Translations under genes and position numbers: made by a program
DNA from: Sorangium cellulosum
GTDB taxonomy: Bacteria; Myxococcota_A; Polyangia; Polyangiales; Polyangiaceae
Assembly (NCBI RefSeq): GCF_002950945.1
Contig: NZ_CP012673.1
Span: forward strand, 7,144,501 to 7,208,500
DNA length: 64,000 bases
Direction of reading: 5' to 3'
The notes under the pieces: generated by a model
The model's database searches: none
What the model was told of the DNA's origin: nothing
The model's input: only the letters and a program-made list of their open reading frames with translations
Shown here: positions 45,626-54,083 of the stretch, piece after piece
Numbering within the stretch: the stretch's first letter is position 1
Layout of the letters: the number at the start of each line of letters is the position of its first letter

Positions 45626-47356
45626 ATGTCCAAGAGCCCCGTCGAGCGCGCGCTCTCGTACCACACGCGCACGAAGCACCACCTGAAGCGTTATGCGCGC
45701 GCCCTCGGCTACCTCGACTGGAGCACGCAGCCCGAGCCATTCCGCACCTTCGAGGGCGCGCCCGAGGTCCTCTTGCCGCTCCGGGCCCGCGGCCTCACCT
45801 CCGCTTACCGCGACCTCTACCGCCCCGGCGCGGTGCCGCCGGCCGCGGTCGAGCTCGGCGCGGTCGCGGCGCTGCTCGAGCTCTCCCTCGGCCTGTCCGC
45901 GTGGAAGGAGCACCGGGGCTCCCGCTGGGCGCTCCGGTGCAATCCCTCGAGCGGGAACCTCCACCCGACCGAGGGATACCTGCTCTCGGCCGGCGCCCCC
46001 GGGCTCCCGGCGGGCCTCTACCATTACGTGAGCCGCGACCACAAACTCGAGCGCCGCGCCACGCTCGACGCCGCGTCCGCGCGCGCGCTCGCGGCCCTGC
46101 TCCCCGCGGGTGGCTTCCTGGTCGGGCTGAGCTCCATCCACTGGCGCGAGGCGTGGAAGTACGGCGAGCGGGCGTTTCGTTATTGCCAGCACGACGTCGG
46201 GCACGCCATCGCCGCGGTCCGTTACGCTGCGGCCGCGCTCGGCTGGACCGCCCGGCTGCTCGACGACCTCGGCGACGCCGAGCTGCGCTCGCTGCTCGGC
46301 CTCGACCGGGACGAGGATTTCGCCGGGGTCGCGGCGCCCGATCGCGAGCACCCGGACGCCGCGCTGCTCCTCGTGCCCTCCGCGCCGGCGCGCCCGGAGG
46401 AGGCGCGCGCGCTCGAGGCCGCGGCGCGCGTGGTGGCCGCGAGCGCGCCGGAGCTCGTCCGTCTCGCGCGCGGGGGCGTGTGGGCCGGGCGGGCGAACGC
46501 GCTGAGCCCCAGCCACGTCGACTGGCCCGCCCTCGACGACGTCGCCGAGGCCACGTGGAAGCCCCACACCGAGCAGCCCGCGGCCGTCCCGCGGGGCGAC
46601 CTGCCGCCGCTCCCCGGCAGCGGCGGAGATCATCCGGGCGCGGCGGAGATCATCCGGGCGCGGCGGAGCGCGTCCGCGTACGACGCCAGCACCTCGATCG
46701 GCGCGGAGACGTTCTATGCCATGCTCGATCACCTCCTCCCCCGCCCCGGCGTTCCCCCGTGGGACGTGCTCCCGTGGGCGCCCGCGGTCCACGCGGTCGT
46801 CTTCGTGCACCGCGTCCGCGGCCTCCCCGAGGGCCTTTATGTGCTCGAGCGGTCCGAGGCGGCGCACGACCGGCTGCGGGCCGCGCTCGCGCACCCGTTC
46901 GACTGGGAGACGCCGGCCGGCTGCCCGGCGCACCTCGGGCTCTACCGCCTCTCCGAGGCCGACCTCCGGCACGCGGCGCAGATCGTGAGTTGCCACCAGG
47001 AGATCGCCGCCGACGGCGCGTTCAGCCTCGGGATGGTCGCCGACCTCGGCGCCACGCTGCGGGAGCGCGGCGCGCCGTGGTATCGCCGGCTCTTCTGGGA
47101 GGCCGGAGTCCTCGGCCACACGTTGTACCTCGAGGCCGAGGCCGCCGCGGACAGCGGCGGCCGCGTGCGCGCGACCGGCATCGGCTGCTACTTCGACGAC
47201 GTCTTCCACGAGCTGTGCGGCATCGCCGGCGACGAGCTCCAGAGCCTCTATCACTTCACGGTCGGCGGCCCCGTCGAGGACACGCGCCTCACGACGCTCG
47301 CGCCGTACGAGCACCTCGAGAAGGCGCGGCGCGAGGCGCTGTCAACCCCGGGTTGA
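45626..47356 (+). CDS. SagB/ThcOx-type flavin oxidoreductase, double nitroreductase fold
   Basis: A 576-residue cytoplasmic protein with two nitroreductase-like halves. The first (about 60-270) has ALRCNPSSGNLHPTEGYLL, the FMN-binding signature of SagB-type dehydrogenases. The second (about 340-560) has IIRARRSASAYD and ends GCYFDDVFHELCGI. SagB enzymes oxidise azolines in peptide natural products, but no cyclodehydratase or precursor peptide is adjacent. Stand-alone members like this have no known substrate. A 20-bp duplication lies in the linker. Start ATG 45626 was chosen because upstream in-frame sequence is Arg-rich and unlike a protein. Confidence 0.85.
   Translation: MSKSPVERALSYHTRTKHHLKRYARALGYLDWSTQPEPFRTFEGAPEVLLPLRARGLTSAYRDLYRPGAVPPAAVELGAVAALLELSLGLSAWKEHRGSRWALRCNPSSGNLHPTEGYLLSAGAPGLPAGLYHYVSRDHKLERRATLDAASARALAALLPAGGFLVGLSSIHWREAWKYGERAFRYCQHDVGHAIAAVRYAAAALGWTARLLDDLGDAELRSLLGLDRDEDFAGVAAPDREHPDAALLLVPSAPARPEEARALEAAARVVAASAPELVRLARGGVWAGRANALSPSHVDWPALDDVAEATWKPHTEQPAAVPRGDLPPLPGSGGDHPGAAEIIRARRSASAYDASTSIGAETFYAMLDHLLPRPGVPPWDVLPWAPAVHAVVFVHRVRGLPEGLYVLERSEAAHDRLRAALAHPFDWETPAGCPAHLGLYRLSEADLRHAAQIVSCHQEIAADGAFSLGMVADLGATLRERGAPWYRRLFWEAGVLGHTLYLEAEAAADSGGRVRATGIGCYFDDVFHELCGIAGDELQSLYHFTVGGPVEDTRLTTLAPYEHLEKARREALSTPG
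46621..46668 (+). repeat. 20-bp direct duplication inside the SagB-like gene
   Basis: CGGCGGAGATCATCCGGGCG occurs twice without a gap (46621-46640, 46641-46660) and starts a third time (CGGCGGAG). A 20-bp unit shifts the frame, so the two copies encode GGDHPG and then AEIIRAR. The second copy is the one matching the conserved nitroreductase start. Confidence 0.9.
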
Positions 47357-47358
47357 CA
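47340..47358. promoter_or_regulatory. 19-bp perfect palindrome over a stop codon
   Basis: TGTCAACCC-C-GGGTTGACA spans the last codons and TGA of the SagB-like gene, between two convergent genes. It may be a terminator stem or a protein-binding site. No T-run follows. Confidence 0.5.
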
Positions 47359-47388
47359 CGGTGGACACCTCCGCGGTCCGGCGCGGGC

Positions 47389-47985
47389 TCAGGGGGAGAT
47401 CCGCACGAGCTCGACCGAGTCGAGCTTGGAGCCGTCCTCGCGGCACGCGAACGAGACGATGTGCGTCCCGGGCTCGAGCGCGAAGGTGAGCAGATTCGTC
47501 GTGTCGGACTCCGAGTCGTTGACGTAATCGAAGTGGAACTCGGTGCCCGTGAATTCGTAGCGATATCCCTCCGACGGCTCGAAGTCCACACGGATCCAGA
47601 ACGAGCTGTCCTCGCCTTCGAGGGGCCCGGCGGCGAGCCGGGCCTTGATCTGGTAGGTCCCGGCCTCGCTGACGTCGAGCGGGCATTCGACGCGATCGTC
47701 GTCGCAGTCCGATTCTTCGGGGACGACCACGTAGCCCGTGCCGTGCGCCATGGGGTCCGGCACCTCGACGAAGCTGCCGGAGAGGTTGCAGTCCTCGGCC
47801 TCGCACGCGAGCGAGCCAGGGAGGCAATCCGAGCCCCCGCCCGTCGCGCCCGCACCTCCCGTGGACGTCGGGAGTTCCGTGGACGTCGAGGAGGCGTCCC
47901 ACGCGTCGGACAACCCCTCGAGCGAGCAGGCGCAGACCAGCGCTGGCAGGAGCGCAATCCAGCGTCCCCACCGCGGCAAGCGCAC
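47389..47985 (-). CDS. Lipoprotein with CBM-like beta-sandwich
   Basis: A protein of about 198 residues. After a short signal (WIALLPALVCAC) comes a Ser/Thr/Gly linker, then a C-terminal domain of about 130 residues with GTYQIKARL, SFWIRVDFEP and CREDGSKLDSVELV. That pattern is typical of carbohydrate-binding-module-like beta-sandwiches at cell-surface glycan proteins. Paired cysteines (CLPGSLACEAEDC) may form disulfides. GTG 47985 is the best start by signal-peptide logic, but it lacks a clear ribosome binding site. Convergent with the SagB-like gene. Confidence 0.65.
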   Translation of the reverse strand: MRLPRWGRWIALLPALVCACSLEGLSDAWDASSTSTELPTSTGGAGATGGGSDCLPGSLACEAEDCNLSGSFVEVPDPMAHGTGYVVVPEESDCDDDRVECPLDVSEAGTYQIKARLAAGPLEGEDSSFWIRVDFEPSEGYRYEFTGTEFHFDYVNDSESDTTNLLTFALEPGTHIVSFACREDGSKLDSVELVRISP

Positions 47986-48238
47986 GTCGACACACGTCGT
48001 GTGCGGGAGAGAGGCCGCCCCCCCTTCGCCGCCCGCCCCACACCTCTTCGCCCCCGCAGGTCCCAAGCTCGATGTCACGGCCATGGCCTCCAAGCAACGT
48101 GTGTACCATGCGCGAGATGTTACCCGCCCCCCGGGGTCGCGGCACGTCCTGCCGCGGAGCCGGCCGCCGTCCCGCCCGGCGAGCTCGGCGACACGCCGCG
48201 GCCGTCGCCGCCGGCTGTCCACCGGGAGTTGACGGATC

Positions 48239-48793
48239 CTACCACGGCCATGGCACGTAGAGCGGCTCCCCCGCGAACGCCGCCCTGGCGTCACGCCCCT
48301 TGTCGGAGACGAAGAGCATCATCCTGAGCTCATCGTGGACCGTGAAGCGCTCCGGCGTGCCGACGCGGGTGATCGCGCCGTGCTGCGCCTCCCAGCCGCT
48401 CGCGGCGTAGAAGCGCTCGAGGCGCGATGAGCAGAAGAGCGCGGCGACATCGGCCTCGCTGCTCCGCAGGAAGCCGGTCGCCATCTCCACCACCTGTCGA
48501 CCGAGGCCTTCGCCCTGGTAGGGCGGGAACGTGAAGACGTTGCCGAGGCCGTAGACCACGTGACGCTCGCCGGCGTGCGGCAGGTCGATCCGCAGCACGG
48601 AGGCGTAGCTGAGCAGCACCCCTTCCTCGCTGATCGTGAAATGCACCGTGCCCATGTCCGGCGGGTAGGTGTGCTTGAGCAGCCGGAGCGAACCCTTGAA
48701 GATCGACGGCCACTGGACCCGCATGAACGACACGGCCTGCCACATCAGGGATTCGGGAAGCTCGTTTTGCCGGTAGACCCGCCGCTCCTGCAT
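48239..48793 (-). CDS. GNAT-family N-acetyltransferase
   Basis: A 184-residue protein with a GNAT core. ISEEGVLLSYASVLRIDL (beta 2-3), NVFTFPPYQGEGLGRQVVEMATGFL (beta 4 and the acetyl-CoA loop Q/RxxGxG/A, here YQGEGLG) and FYAASGWEA (beta 5-alpha 5) are visible. The acceptor substrate is unknown. ATG 48793 follows AAGGGAG. An in-frame start 90 bp upstream is possible but adds basic residues not typical of the family. Confidence 0.85.
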   Translation of the reverse strand: MQERRVYRQNELPESLMWQAVSFMRVQWPSIFKGSLRLLKHTYPPDMGTVHFTISEEGVLLSYASVLRIDLPHAGERHVVYGLGNVFTFPPYQGEGLGRQVVEMATGFLRSSEADVAALFCSSRLERFYAASGWEAQHGAITRVGTPERFTVHDELRMMLFVSDKGRDARAAFAGEPLYVPWPW

Positions 48794-49315
48794 CCGCTCA
48801 CGCTCCCTTCGTTCTGTATGCCACGAACAGAAATTTTTACCATTTTTCCCGTCGCGAATTCCGGTCGTGGCGGCGGCGATCACGCACGCCTGCGGCGTCG
48901 GTGTCTCGTGCGCAGGAAGGGGTCGGGATGAATCGCAAGATTGCCATCAGGAGCTTCCTTCTTTTCCGTTGAAGGCCACTGTCGGAAAAGGTGACACGCC
49001 TGCGGCAAACTTTCGAAACGATGCGACTCTCATGAAGCTGACGCGATGACGGGGTGCGGACACCAGCGCGACGGCATGACGGCCCTGTCAAACCGACGCT
49101 GCAAGCTCACCCACCTGAACGCGAACCCAGCACGCACAAAACGCGAACCGTACGCGAACCGTACGCGAGCCAAACGCAAACCCAACACAAACCAAACGCA
49201 AACCCAACGCGACGCACTCCCGCGGCGGCGGCCCGGGGCGTTGACAGCGGAGCCTTCGCTTGCTTACATGTCCAATCCGCTCGGCGCAGCGCGCGCCCTC
49301 CGAGGCGGCGAACCT
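48794..49315. other. Divergent promoter region with 11-bp repeats
   Basis: 522 bp between the GNAT gene (minus) and the receptor kinase (plus). It is less GC-rich than the surroundings at the GNAT side and contains the 11-bp A/C-rich array at 49119-49212. No gene is apparent. Confidence 0.6.
49119..49212 (+). repeat. 11-bp A/C-rich tandem array, about 8.5 units
   Basis: Units with consensus ACGCRAACCMA follow each other from 49119 to 49212. Two perfect ACGCGAACCGT copies lie at 49141-49162 and ACGCAAACCCA occurs at 49174 and 49196. The 11-bp period is close to one DNA helical turn, and the plus strand is almost free of T. It lies about 100 bp upstream of the kinase start. Confidence 0.9.
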
Positions 49316-52027
49316 ATGGCGGCCACGGGTCGACAAACCTCGGACACCGAGCAGACTCAGACGGCGGTCATGGGCAAGTACCGCCTCATCGCGAAGCTCG
49401 GCCGGGGTGGGATGGGGGACGTGTTCCTGGCCGTCGCGCACGGGCCCGGGTCCTTCAACAAGCTCGTGGTCGTCAAACGCCACCGCGGCGTGACCGGGGA
49501 GAGCGATAAGGTCGTCTCGATGTTCCTGGACGAGGCGAAGCTCTCCGCCCGCCTCAACCACCCCAACATCGTCCAGACCTACGAGGTCGCTCAGGACGAC
49601 GACGGGTACTTCACGGTCATGGAGTACCTGGACGGCAAGCCGCTGAGCGGGCTCATCAGGGCGGTGGCCCAGCGCGACGCGGGCGCGGAGGACTTCACGC
49701 GCGGCGTCTGGCTCCGGATCGTCGCCGACATGCTGAGCGGCCTCCACCACGCGCACGAGCTCCGCGACTACGACGGCACGCCGCTCGGCATCGTTCACCG
49801 CGACGTGTCCCCGCACAACATCTTCGTCACCTTCGACGGCGCGGTGAAGCTGCTCGATTTCGGCGTCGCCAAGGCGGCCATCAACGAGAGCCTCACCGAG
49901 ACCGGCAAGCTGAAGGGCAAGACGTCGTACATGGCGCCCGAGCAAGCGCTGAACAGCCCGACGATCGACCGGCGCGCCGACATCTTCGTCGCCGGCATCG
50001 TGCTCTGGGAGCTGCTCACCCAGGAGCGGCTCTTCGGGGGCGACGCCGTCGACGCGTTGTGGAAGCTCGCGTCCCTCGACGACCTCCCGTCCCCCTCGAG
50101 GGTCGTCGCGGCTCTGCCGCCGGCGCTCGACGCCATCGTGGCCAAGGCGCTCGACCGCGACCCGGCGCGGCGGTTCCAGACCGCCCAGGAGATGCGCGAG
50201 TCCCTCGAGGTGTACCTGCGCGTCTCGGGCGAGGACGTCCGGTCGGACGAGGTCGGCGCGAGGATGCTGCGGGTGTTCGGGGAGCACCGGGCCGGCATGC
50301 AGCGGCAGATCAGGGCGTACCTCGATCTCGCCTCGCCGCCCCCGGGCGCCGCGCCCGAGGCGGTCCCGTCGCGCGCGAGCCGGATCGTCATCGAGGCCCC
50401 GCGGCGGCTCCCGACGCTGCTCCCCCTCGGGGAGGATCCCGGGCAGAGGACCCCGGGGCCCGGGCGCTCCGCGTCCGAGCAGGAGCTGACGGGCCTGAAG
50501 GCGGTCCCGAGCCCCACCGCCTCGCCGCCGCGCGGCTACCTGGTCGGGGCGATCGGCATGGCCGCGCTGGGCGCGGCGGTCGCGGTCGCGGCGCGCGGCC
50601 CGGGCGAGCAGCGGCCCACGGCCACCGCCGCCTCCGCCGTGCCCGCCGCGGGCGCCGCGGCCGCGTCGCGCCGCTGCGAGGGGGTGCTCCGGGTCCGGAT
50701 GACGACCAGCGACACCGGGACGGCCACCGACATCGCGCCGCCCTATAGCCAGGGGATCCACGACTACCTGCGCCACCTCAACGACAGCCAGGGAGGGCTC
50801 CGGGGCTGCCCCATCGACGTCGAGATAAAAGACGCGCGGTACGACCCGGCCGTGACCGAGGAGGTGATCGACGCGTGGCGAAGGACGCCCGAGTGGCCCG
50901 AGGTGAACACGTTGTTCCTCTTCGGCACCGGCCCGACCGCCCGCGTCGCGCCGAGGCTCTTCGACGAGGGGAAGCTCATCATCCCCGGCTCGTACGCCGG
51001 CTCGCTCGCCACGCCCGTGCCGGTCTCCGTCGACGTCTCGTATGCCGAGTTCAACGCCCTCGGCCAGAGCGTCGCCGCGACGGTGCACAAGACGAGCCCG
51101 GGATATCCGTACGTCTTCTTCCCCGCCACCGACTATTCCACCGCGATCCGCATCGGGATCAAGGCCGCCTGGAAGATCGCGCCCGGGCGCATCGCGATGG
51201 TGCATGACACCATCGACAACTGCCTCTACTGCGTCGATCCGCTCGCCGCGGGCAAATCGTACGTGGATCAGCTGCCCGGCATGCTCCTCGGCGAGGATCT
51301 CGTCATCCCTCAGACCTCGTCCCTCGATGACGAGGCGCTCATCGTCGGCGCGGTGACCGGCTACCTGAAGCGGGAGATCGAGAGGAAGAAGGCGAACCCG
51401 GCCTATGTCCCCGTGAGCTGGCTCTGGGCCGGCAACAGCGTCGTCTCATCGGCCTTCGTCGGGAAGGGCGCCGCCGCCGGGCAGAAGCTCGTCGATCAGG
51501 CGTTCCCCGAGAAGGAGCGCTGGCGGCTGCGCGTGGTGGCGAACAACTGGGGCATCGGCGAGCAGACCCTCTCGATCTGCGGGGCCGACTGCGCCGGCAT
51601 CTTCTACGGCCTCTTCCCGGTGCCCGTTTACGGCGACACCCAGCATTCGAGCGGCATGGCGGAGATGATGCGGATCCACCGGGCGTACCGCGAGAAGGAC
51701 AATCACCCGCTCGACCGGCACCAGGACCAGCTCTACGTCCAGGGCCACGCGGCGGCGCTGATGTGGCGTGAGGCCGTCGAGCGGGCCATCGACGCCGGGC
51801 ACACGAGGCCGACGGGCGAGCACCTGAAGGCGGCCCTCGAGGGCTTCAACAACGTGGTGCTCGACGGGATGACGGCCGGGCCGATCTCCTTCAGCCCGAG
51901 CGATCATCGGCCTCAGGCGAACGAGTCGGTCTACGTGCTCGCCGCGGGCGAGCCCGACGGCCGGCTCGCGCTCAAGTTCGTCGATCAGGTCTCGATCAAG
52001 CTCGACCCGAAGTGGCTCGGCTACTGA
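49316..52027 (+). CDS. Receptor Ser/Thr kinase fused to a periplasmic-binding-protein domain
   Basis: A 903-residue transmembrane kinase. The cytoplasmic kinase domain (about 22-300) has GRGGMG (29-34), catalytic Lys K54, HRDVSPHN (161-168), DFG (181-183) and APEQ (207-210), so all active residues are present. A Pro-rich linker leads to one TM helix (about 407-428). The extracytoplasmic 450 residues resemble the substrate-binding proteins of branched-chain amino acid ABC transporters (FLFGTGPTARVAPRLFDEG, PGSYAGSLATP, YPYVFFPATDYS, HTRPTGEHLKAALEGF). It should sense a small ligand outside and signal through phosphorylation. ATG 49316 is preferred, with ATG 49268 the alternative. Confidence 0.9.
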   Translation: MAATGRQTSDTEQTQTAVMGKYRLIAKLGRGGMGDVFLAVAHGPGSFNKLVVVKRHRGVTGESDKVVSMFLDEAKLSARLNHPNIVQTYEVAQDDDGYFTVMEYLDGKPLSGLIRAVAQRDAGAEDFTRGVWLRIVADMLSGLHHAHELRDYDGTPLGIVHRDVSPHNIFVTFDGAVKLLDFGVAKAAINESLTETGKLKGKTSYMAPEQALNSPTIDRRADIFVAGIVLWELLTQERLFGGDAVDALWKLASLDDLPSPSRVVAALPPALDAIVAKALDRDPARRFQTAQEMRESLEVYLRVSGEDVRSDEVGARMLRVFGEHRAGMQRQIRAYLDLASPPPGAAPEAVPSRASRIVIEAPRRLPTLLPLGEDPGQRTPGPGRSASEQELTGLKAVPSPTASPPRGYLVGAIGMAALGAAVAVAARGPGEQRPTATAASAVPAAGAAAASRRCEGVLRVRMTTSDTGTATDIAPPYSQGIHDYLRHLNDSQGGLRGCPIDVEIKDARYDPAVTEEVIDAWRRTPEWPEVNTLFLFGTGPTARVAPRLFDEGKLIIPGSYAGSLATPVPVSVDVSYAEFNALGQSVAATVHKTSPGYPYVFFPATDYSTAIRIGIKAAWKIAPGRIAMVHDTIDNCLYCVDPLAAGKSYVDQLPGMLLGEDLVIPQTSSLDDEALIVGAVTGYLKREIERKKANPAYVPVSWLWAGNSVVSSAFVGKGAAAGQKLVDQAFPEKERWRLRVVANNWGIGEQTLSICGADCAGIFYGLFPVPVYGDTQHSSGMAEMMRIHRAYREKDNHPLDRHQDQLYVQGHAAALMWREAVERAIDAGHTRPTGEHLKAALEGFNNVVLDGMTAGPISFSPSDHRPQANESVYVLAAGEPDGRLALKFVDQVSIKLDPKWLGY

Positions 52028-52049
52028 GGCGGCGCGCTCGCGCCGCGGC

Positions 52050-53759
52050 TCAGGTCTTGCCGGAGATCCTCCAGAAGCCGAGCTTCTCGGCCCCCCGCAG
52101 ATCCGGGCCGACAGGCCCCATGCCCCAGAAGTGATCCTCGTAGTTGGGGAGGGTCCAGTCTGGACCGTAGACGCCCATCACGGCGTAGATCACCTGGTCG
52201 TCCGGCTGGACCTCGATCGCCGTCGTCGCCCACGCCTGCCGCAGCGGCGCCGGGCTCGCCTCGTCGAGCAGGCGCCCCGCGAACGCGGCGCCCTCGGTCG
52301 TGTCGTCGAACGACTCGGTCGCATACCCGAGCAGGAGGTGCAGGCCGTCGAACGCGCCCGCCCACCGGTAGCGCCACGCGCCGGCGTCGTCCTGGAGCGG
52401 GCCGCACGCGGCGACCACCATCCACTCCAGCTCGGCGTTGCCCCAGCGGGCGTCGGTGAAGTGCAGGAATCCATCGCTCATGTTGGTGCAGAACATGAAG
52501 CCGGATCCGTTCGCGTGCCCCGTATAGAACGTGAGATCGACCGAGTCCGCGAAGGACACGTCCTGGCCGCCCAGCGCGGGATCCTTGAAATCGACCTCCC
52601 AGGCGCGGTGGTCCCCCCAGTTGAACCGGGGCCCGATGCCGCTTGCCTGGAAGCGCGCCAGCATCCCGTCGACGTTCGCCTTCGAGTGCGAGAGGCCGCC
52701 GCAGCGCCCGACCCACTCGGCGCCGACCGTGCCCTGCGCGCCCTGGCCCGGCGCCGGGGCGGTCGGGCGCGGCTCCTCGGACCGCGCCGCCGCGCCGCGC
52801 AACCGCGTGGAGAGCGCGGAGACCGCGGCCGCCGGAGCGCCCAGGGCCGCCGGCACGATGACCTTGCGGACGTCCACCTCCTCCTCGCCGGATCGCCGCC
52901 GCGCGCTGCACACGTAATGGGGCAGGATCCACCGGGCATCGCTGGAGAGCGGCGGCGCGTAATAGACGAGCTCCGGCTCGGCCGCGGGCGCTGCGCCCTC
53001 GCCGAGCGCGGCGGCGCACAGCGCGGCGGCCTCCGAGGGGGGGACGATCGCGACGTCCTCGCCGCGCTCGAGCTCGCGAAAGGCGTAGAGCAGGTGGGTC
53101 ACGACGCCCTCCGGGTCGAACGTCACCTTGACCTTCGCGCCCGGGCCGATGAGCCGGAGCCCCTCGAGCGTCTCGCGGAAGTTCACCTGCGTGTCGAGCT
53201 CGGCCCGCGCCACCTCCCGCCCCTCGAGGTCGCTCACCTCGAAGAGGGAGTGGCCCACGGCGACCTCGCGACCGACCGGCAGGCGCGCCGCGTCCAGCGC
53301 GTCCCGCGCCCGCGCCACGGCGTCCGGCCCGGGCAGGACACGCGCCGCCGCCAGCGCGTCGAGATCGATCGCGTCGTCGCCGCGCGCGGTGGCGAGGCCG
53401 CGCTCGTCGCGGAACCCGGGCGCGGGCGGGGCGGCCTTCCGCGTCGGCACGCGCTGGAACCGCGCGCGATCGAGGTAGCGGATCGCGCCGTCCGGCGCGA
53501 GCGCGGCGCCGCGCGCGAAGCCCTCCCGGGTCAGCCCGAGCGCCGCGGCGAGCGCGGCCGCCCGATCGAGGTCGGCGCCCGGACGCAGCGCGCGGTAGCT
53601 GGGCAGCGAGCGCGTCTCCGGGGCAAAGGGCGCCGTGCCGGACGCATCCCGACCGGCGCCCTCCGGGAGACCCGCGCGCGGGTCGCCGCCGCTGCACCCG
53701 GTGACGCCCGAGGTCACGAGGAGGAAGAAACCAACCACCTGACCCGGCGCTCTCTTCAT
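52050..53759 (-). CDS. DUF6345-like secreted lipoprotein
   Basis: A 569-residue lipoprotein (signal ending SGVTGC). The N-terminal half is of unknown type. The C-terminal half (about 350-565) has RFNWGDHRAWEVDFKDP, DLTFYTGHANGSGFMFCTNMSD, LEWMVVAACGPLQ and GYATESFDDTTEG. I associate these with the DUF6345 family, possibly a caspase/gingipain-like hydrolase fold because of the HA and AACG segments (inference). If so, the His of TGHANG and the Cys of AACGP would be the catalytic pair. Divergent from the isoprenoid operon. Confidence 0.7.
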   Translation of the reverse strand: MKRAPGQVVGFFLLVTSGVTGCSGGDPRAGLPEGAGRDASGTAPFAPETRSLPSYRALRPGADLDRAAALAAALGLTREGFARGAALAPDGAIRYLDRARFQRVPTRKAAPPAPGFRDERGLATARGDDAIDLDALAAARVLPGPDAVARARDALDAARLPVGREVAVGHSLFEVSDLEGREVARAELDTQVNFRETLEGLRLIGPGAKVKVTFDPEGVVTHLLYAFRELERGEDVAIVPPSEAAALCAAALGEGAAPAAEPELVYYAPPLSSDARWILPHYVCSARRRSGEEEVDVRKVIVPAALGAPAAAVSALSTRLRGAAARSEEPRPTAPAPGQGAQGTVGAEWVGRCGGLSHSKANVDGMLARFQASGIGPRFNWGDHRAWEVDFKDPALGGQDVSFADSVDLTFYTGHANGSGFMFCTNMSDGFLHFTDARWGNAELEWMVVAACGPLQDDAGAWRYRWAGAFDGLHLLLGYATESFDDTTEGAAFAGRLLDEASPAPLRQAWATTAIEVQPDDQVIYAVMGVYGPDWTLPNYEDHFWGMGPVGPDLRGAEKLGFWRISGKT

Positions 53760-54083
53760 GAAAAACCCCCGTTTCCCTCGGTTGCGGCGCGGTCCGGCGC
53801 GCAACGCTGGAGGAGCGGCCTCGCAGGGAGACAACGTGCGGCGCTCCCGGCCTGCAGCGCGCGGCCCGTGACCCGCGCCAGCGCGCATTGCAGGAGCCAA
53901 GCCACCTCGCCGCGCCGCGCCGTCTGGCGCGGATGAGCACCTCCCCGCGCGCGACGCCGCCTCCCCCGGGCGCGGCCGCCGTCGCGTCCGAGGGGCGCTG
54001 GCCGCGCCGGAAGCCGAGCAGAAGCGGCCGACTTTGGGGCGCGATTGACCGGCTCCCCGCCGGCTCCTAGGCTCGCGCGCGCA
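53760..54083. other. Divergent promoter region of the mevalonate operon
   Basis: 324 bp between the DUF6345-like gene and the prenyl synthase. No gene or repeat is evident. It must carry the promoter of the four-gene isoprenoid operon. Confidence 0.5.

Noticed and set aside
45340..45672. 110-codon minus-strand frame as an intact gene
   Set aside because: Only its last third resembles a transporter segment and similarity continues in another frame; annotated as a relic instead.
49046..49315. N-terminal extension of the receptor kinase
   Set aside because: Would be encoded by the 11-bp non-triplet repeat array and has no protein character; a start at 49316 or 49268 fits kinase N-termini.
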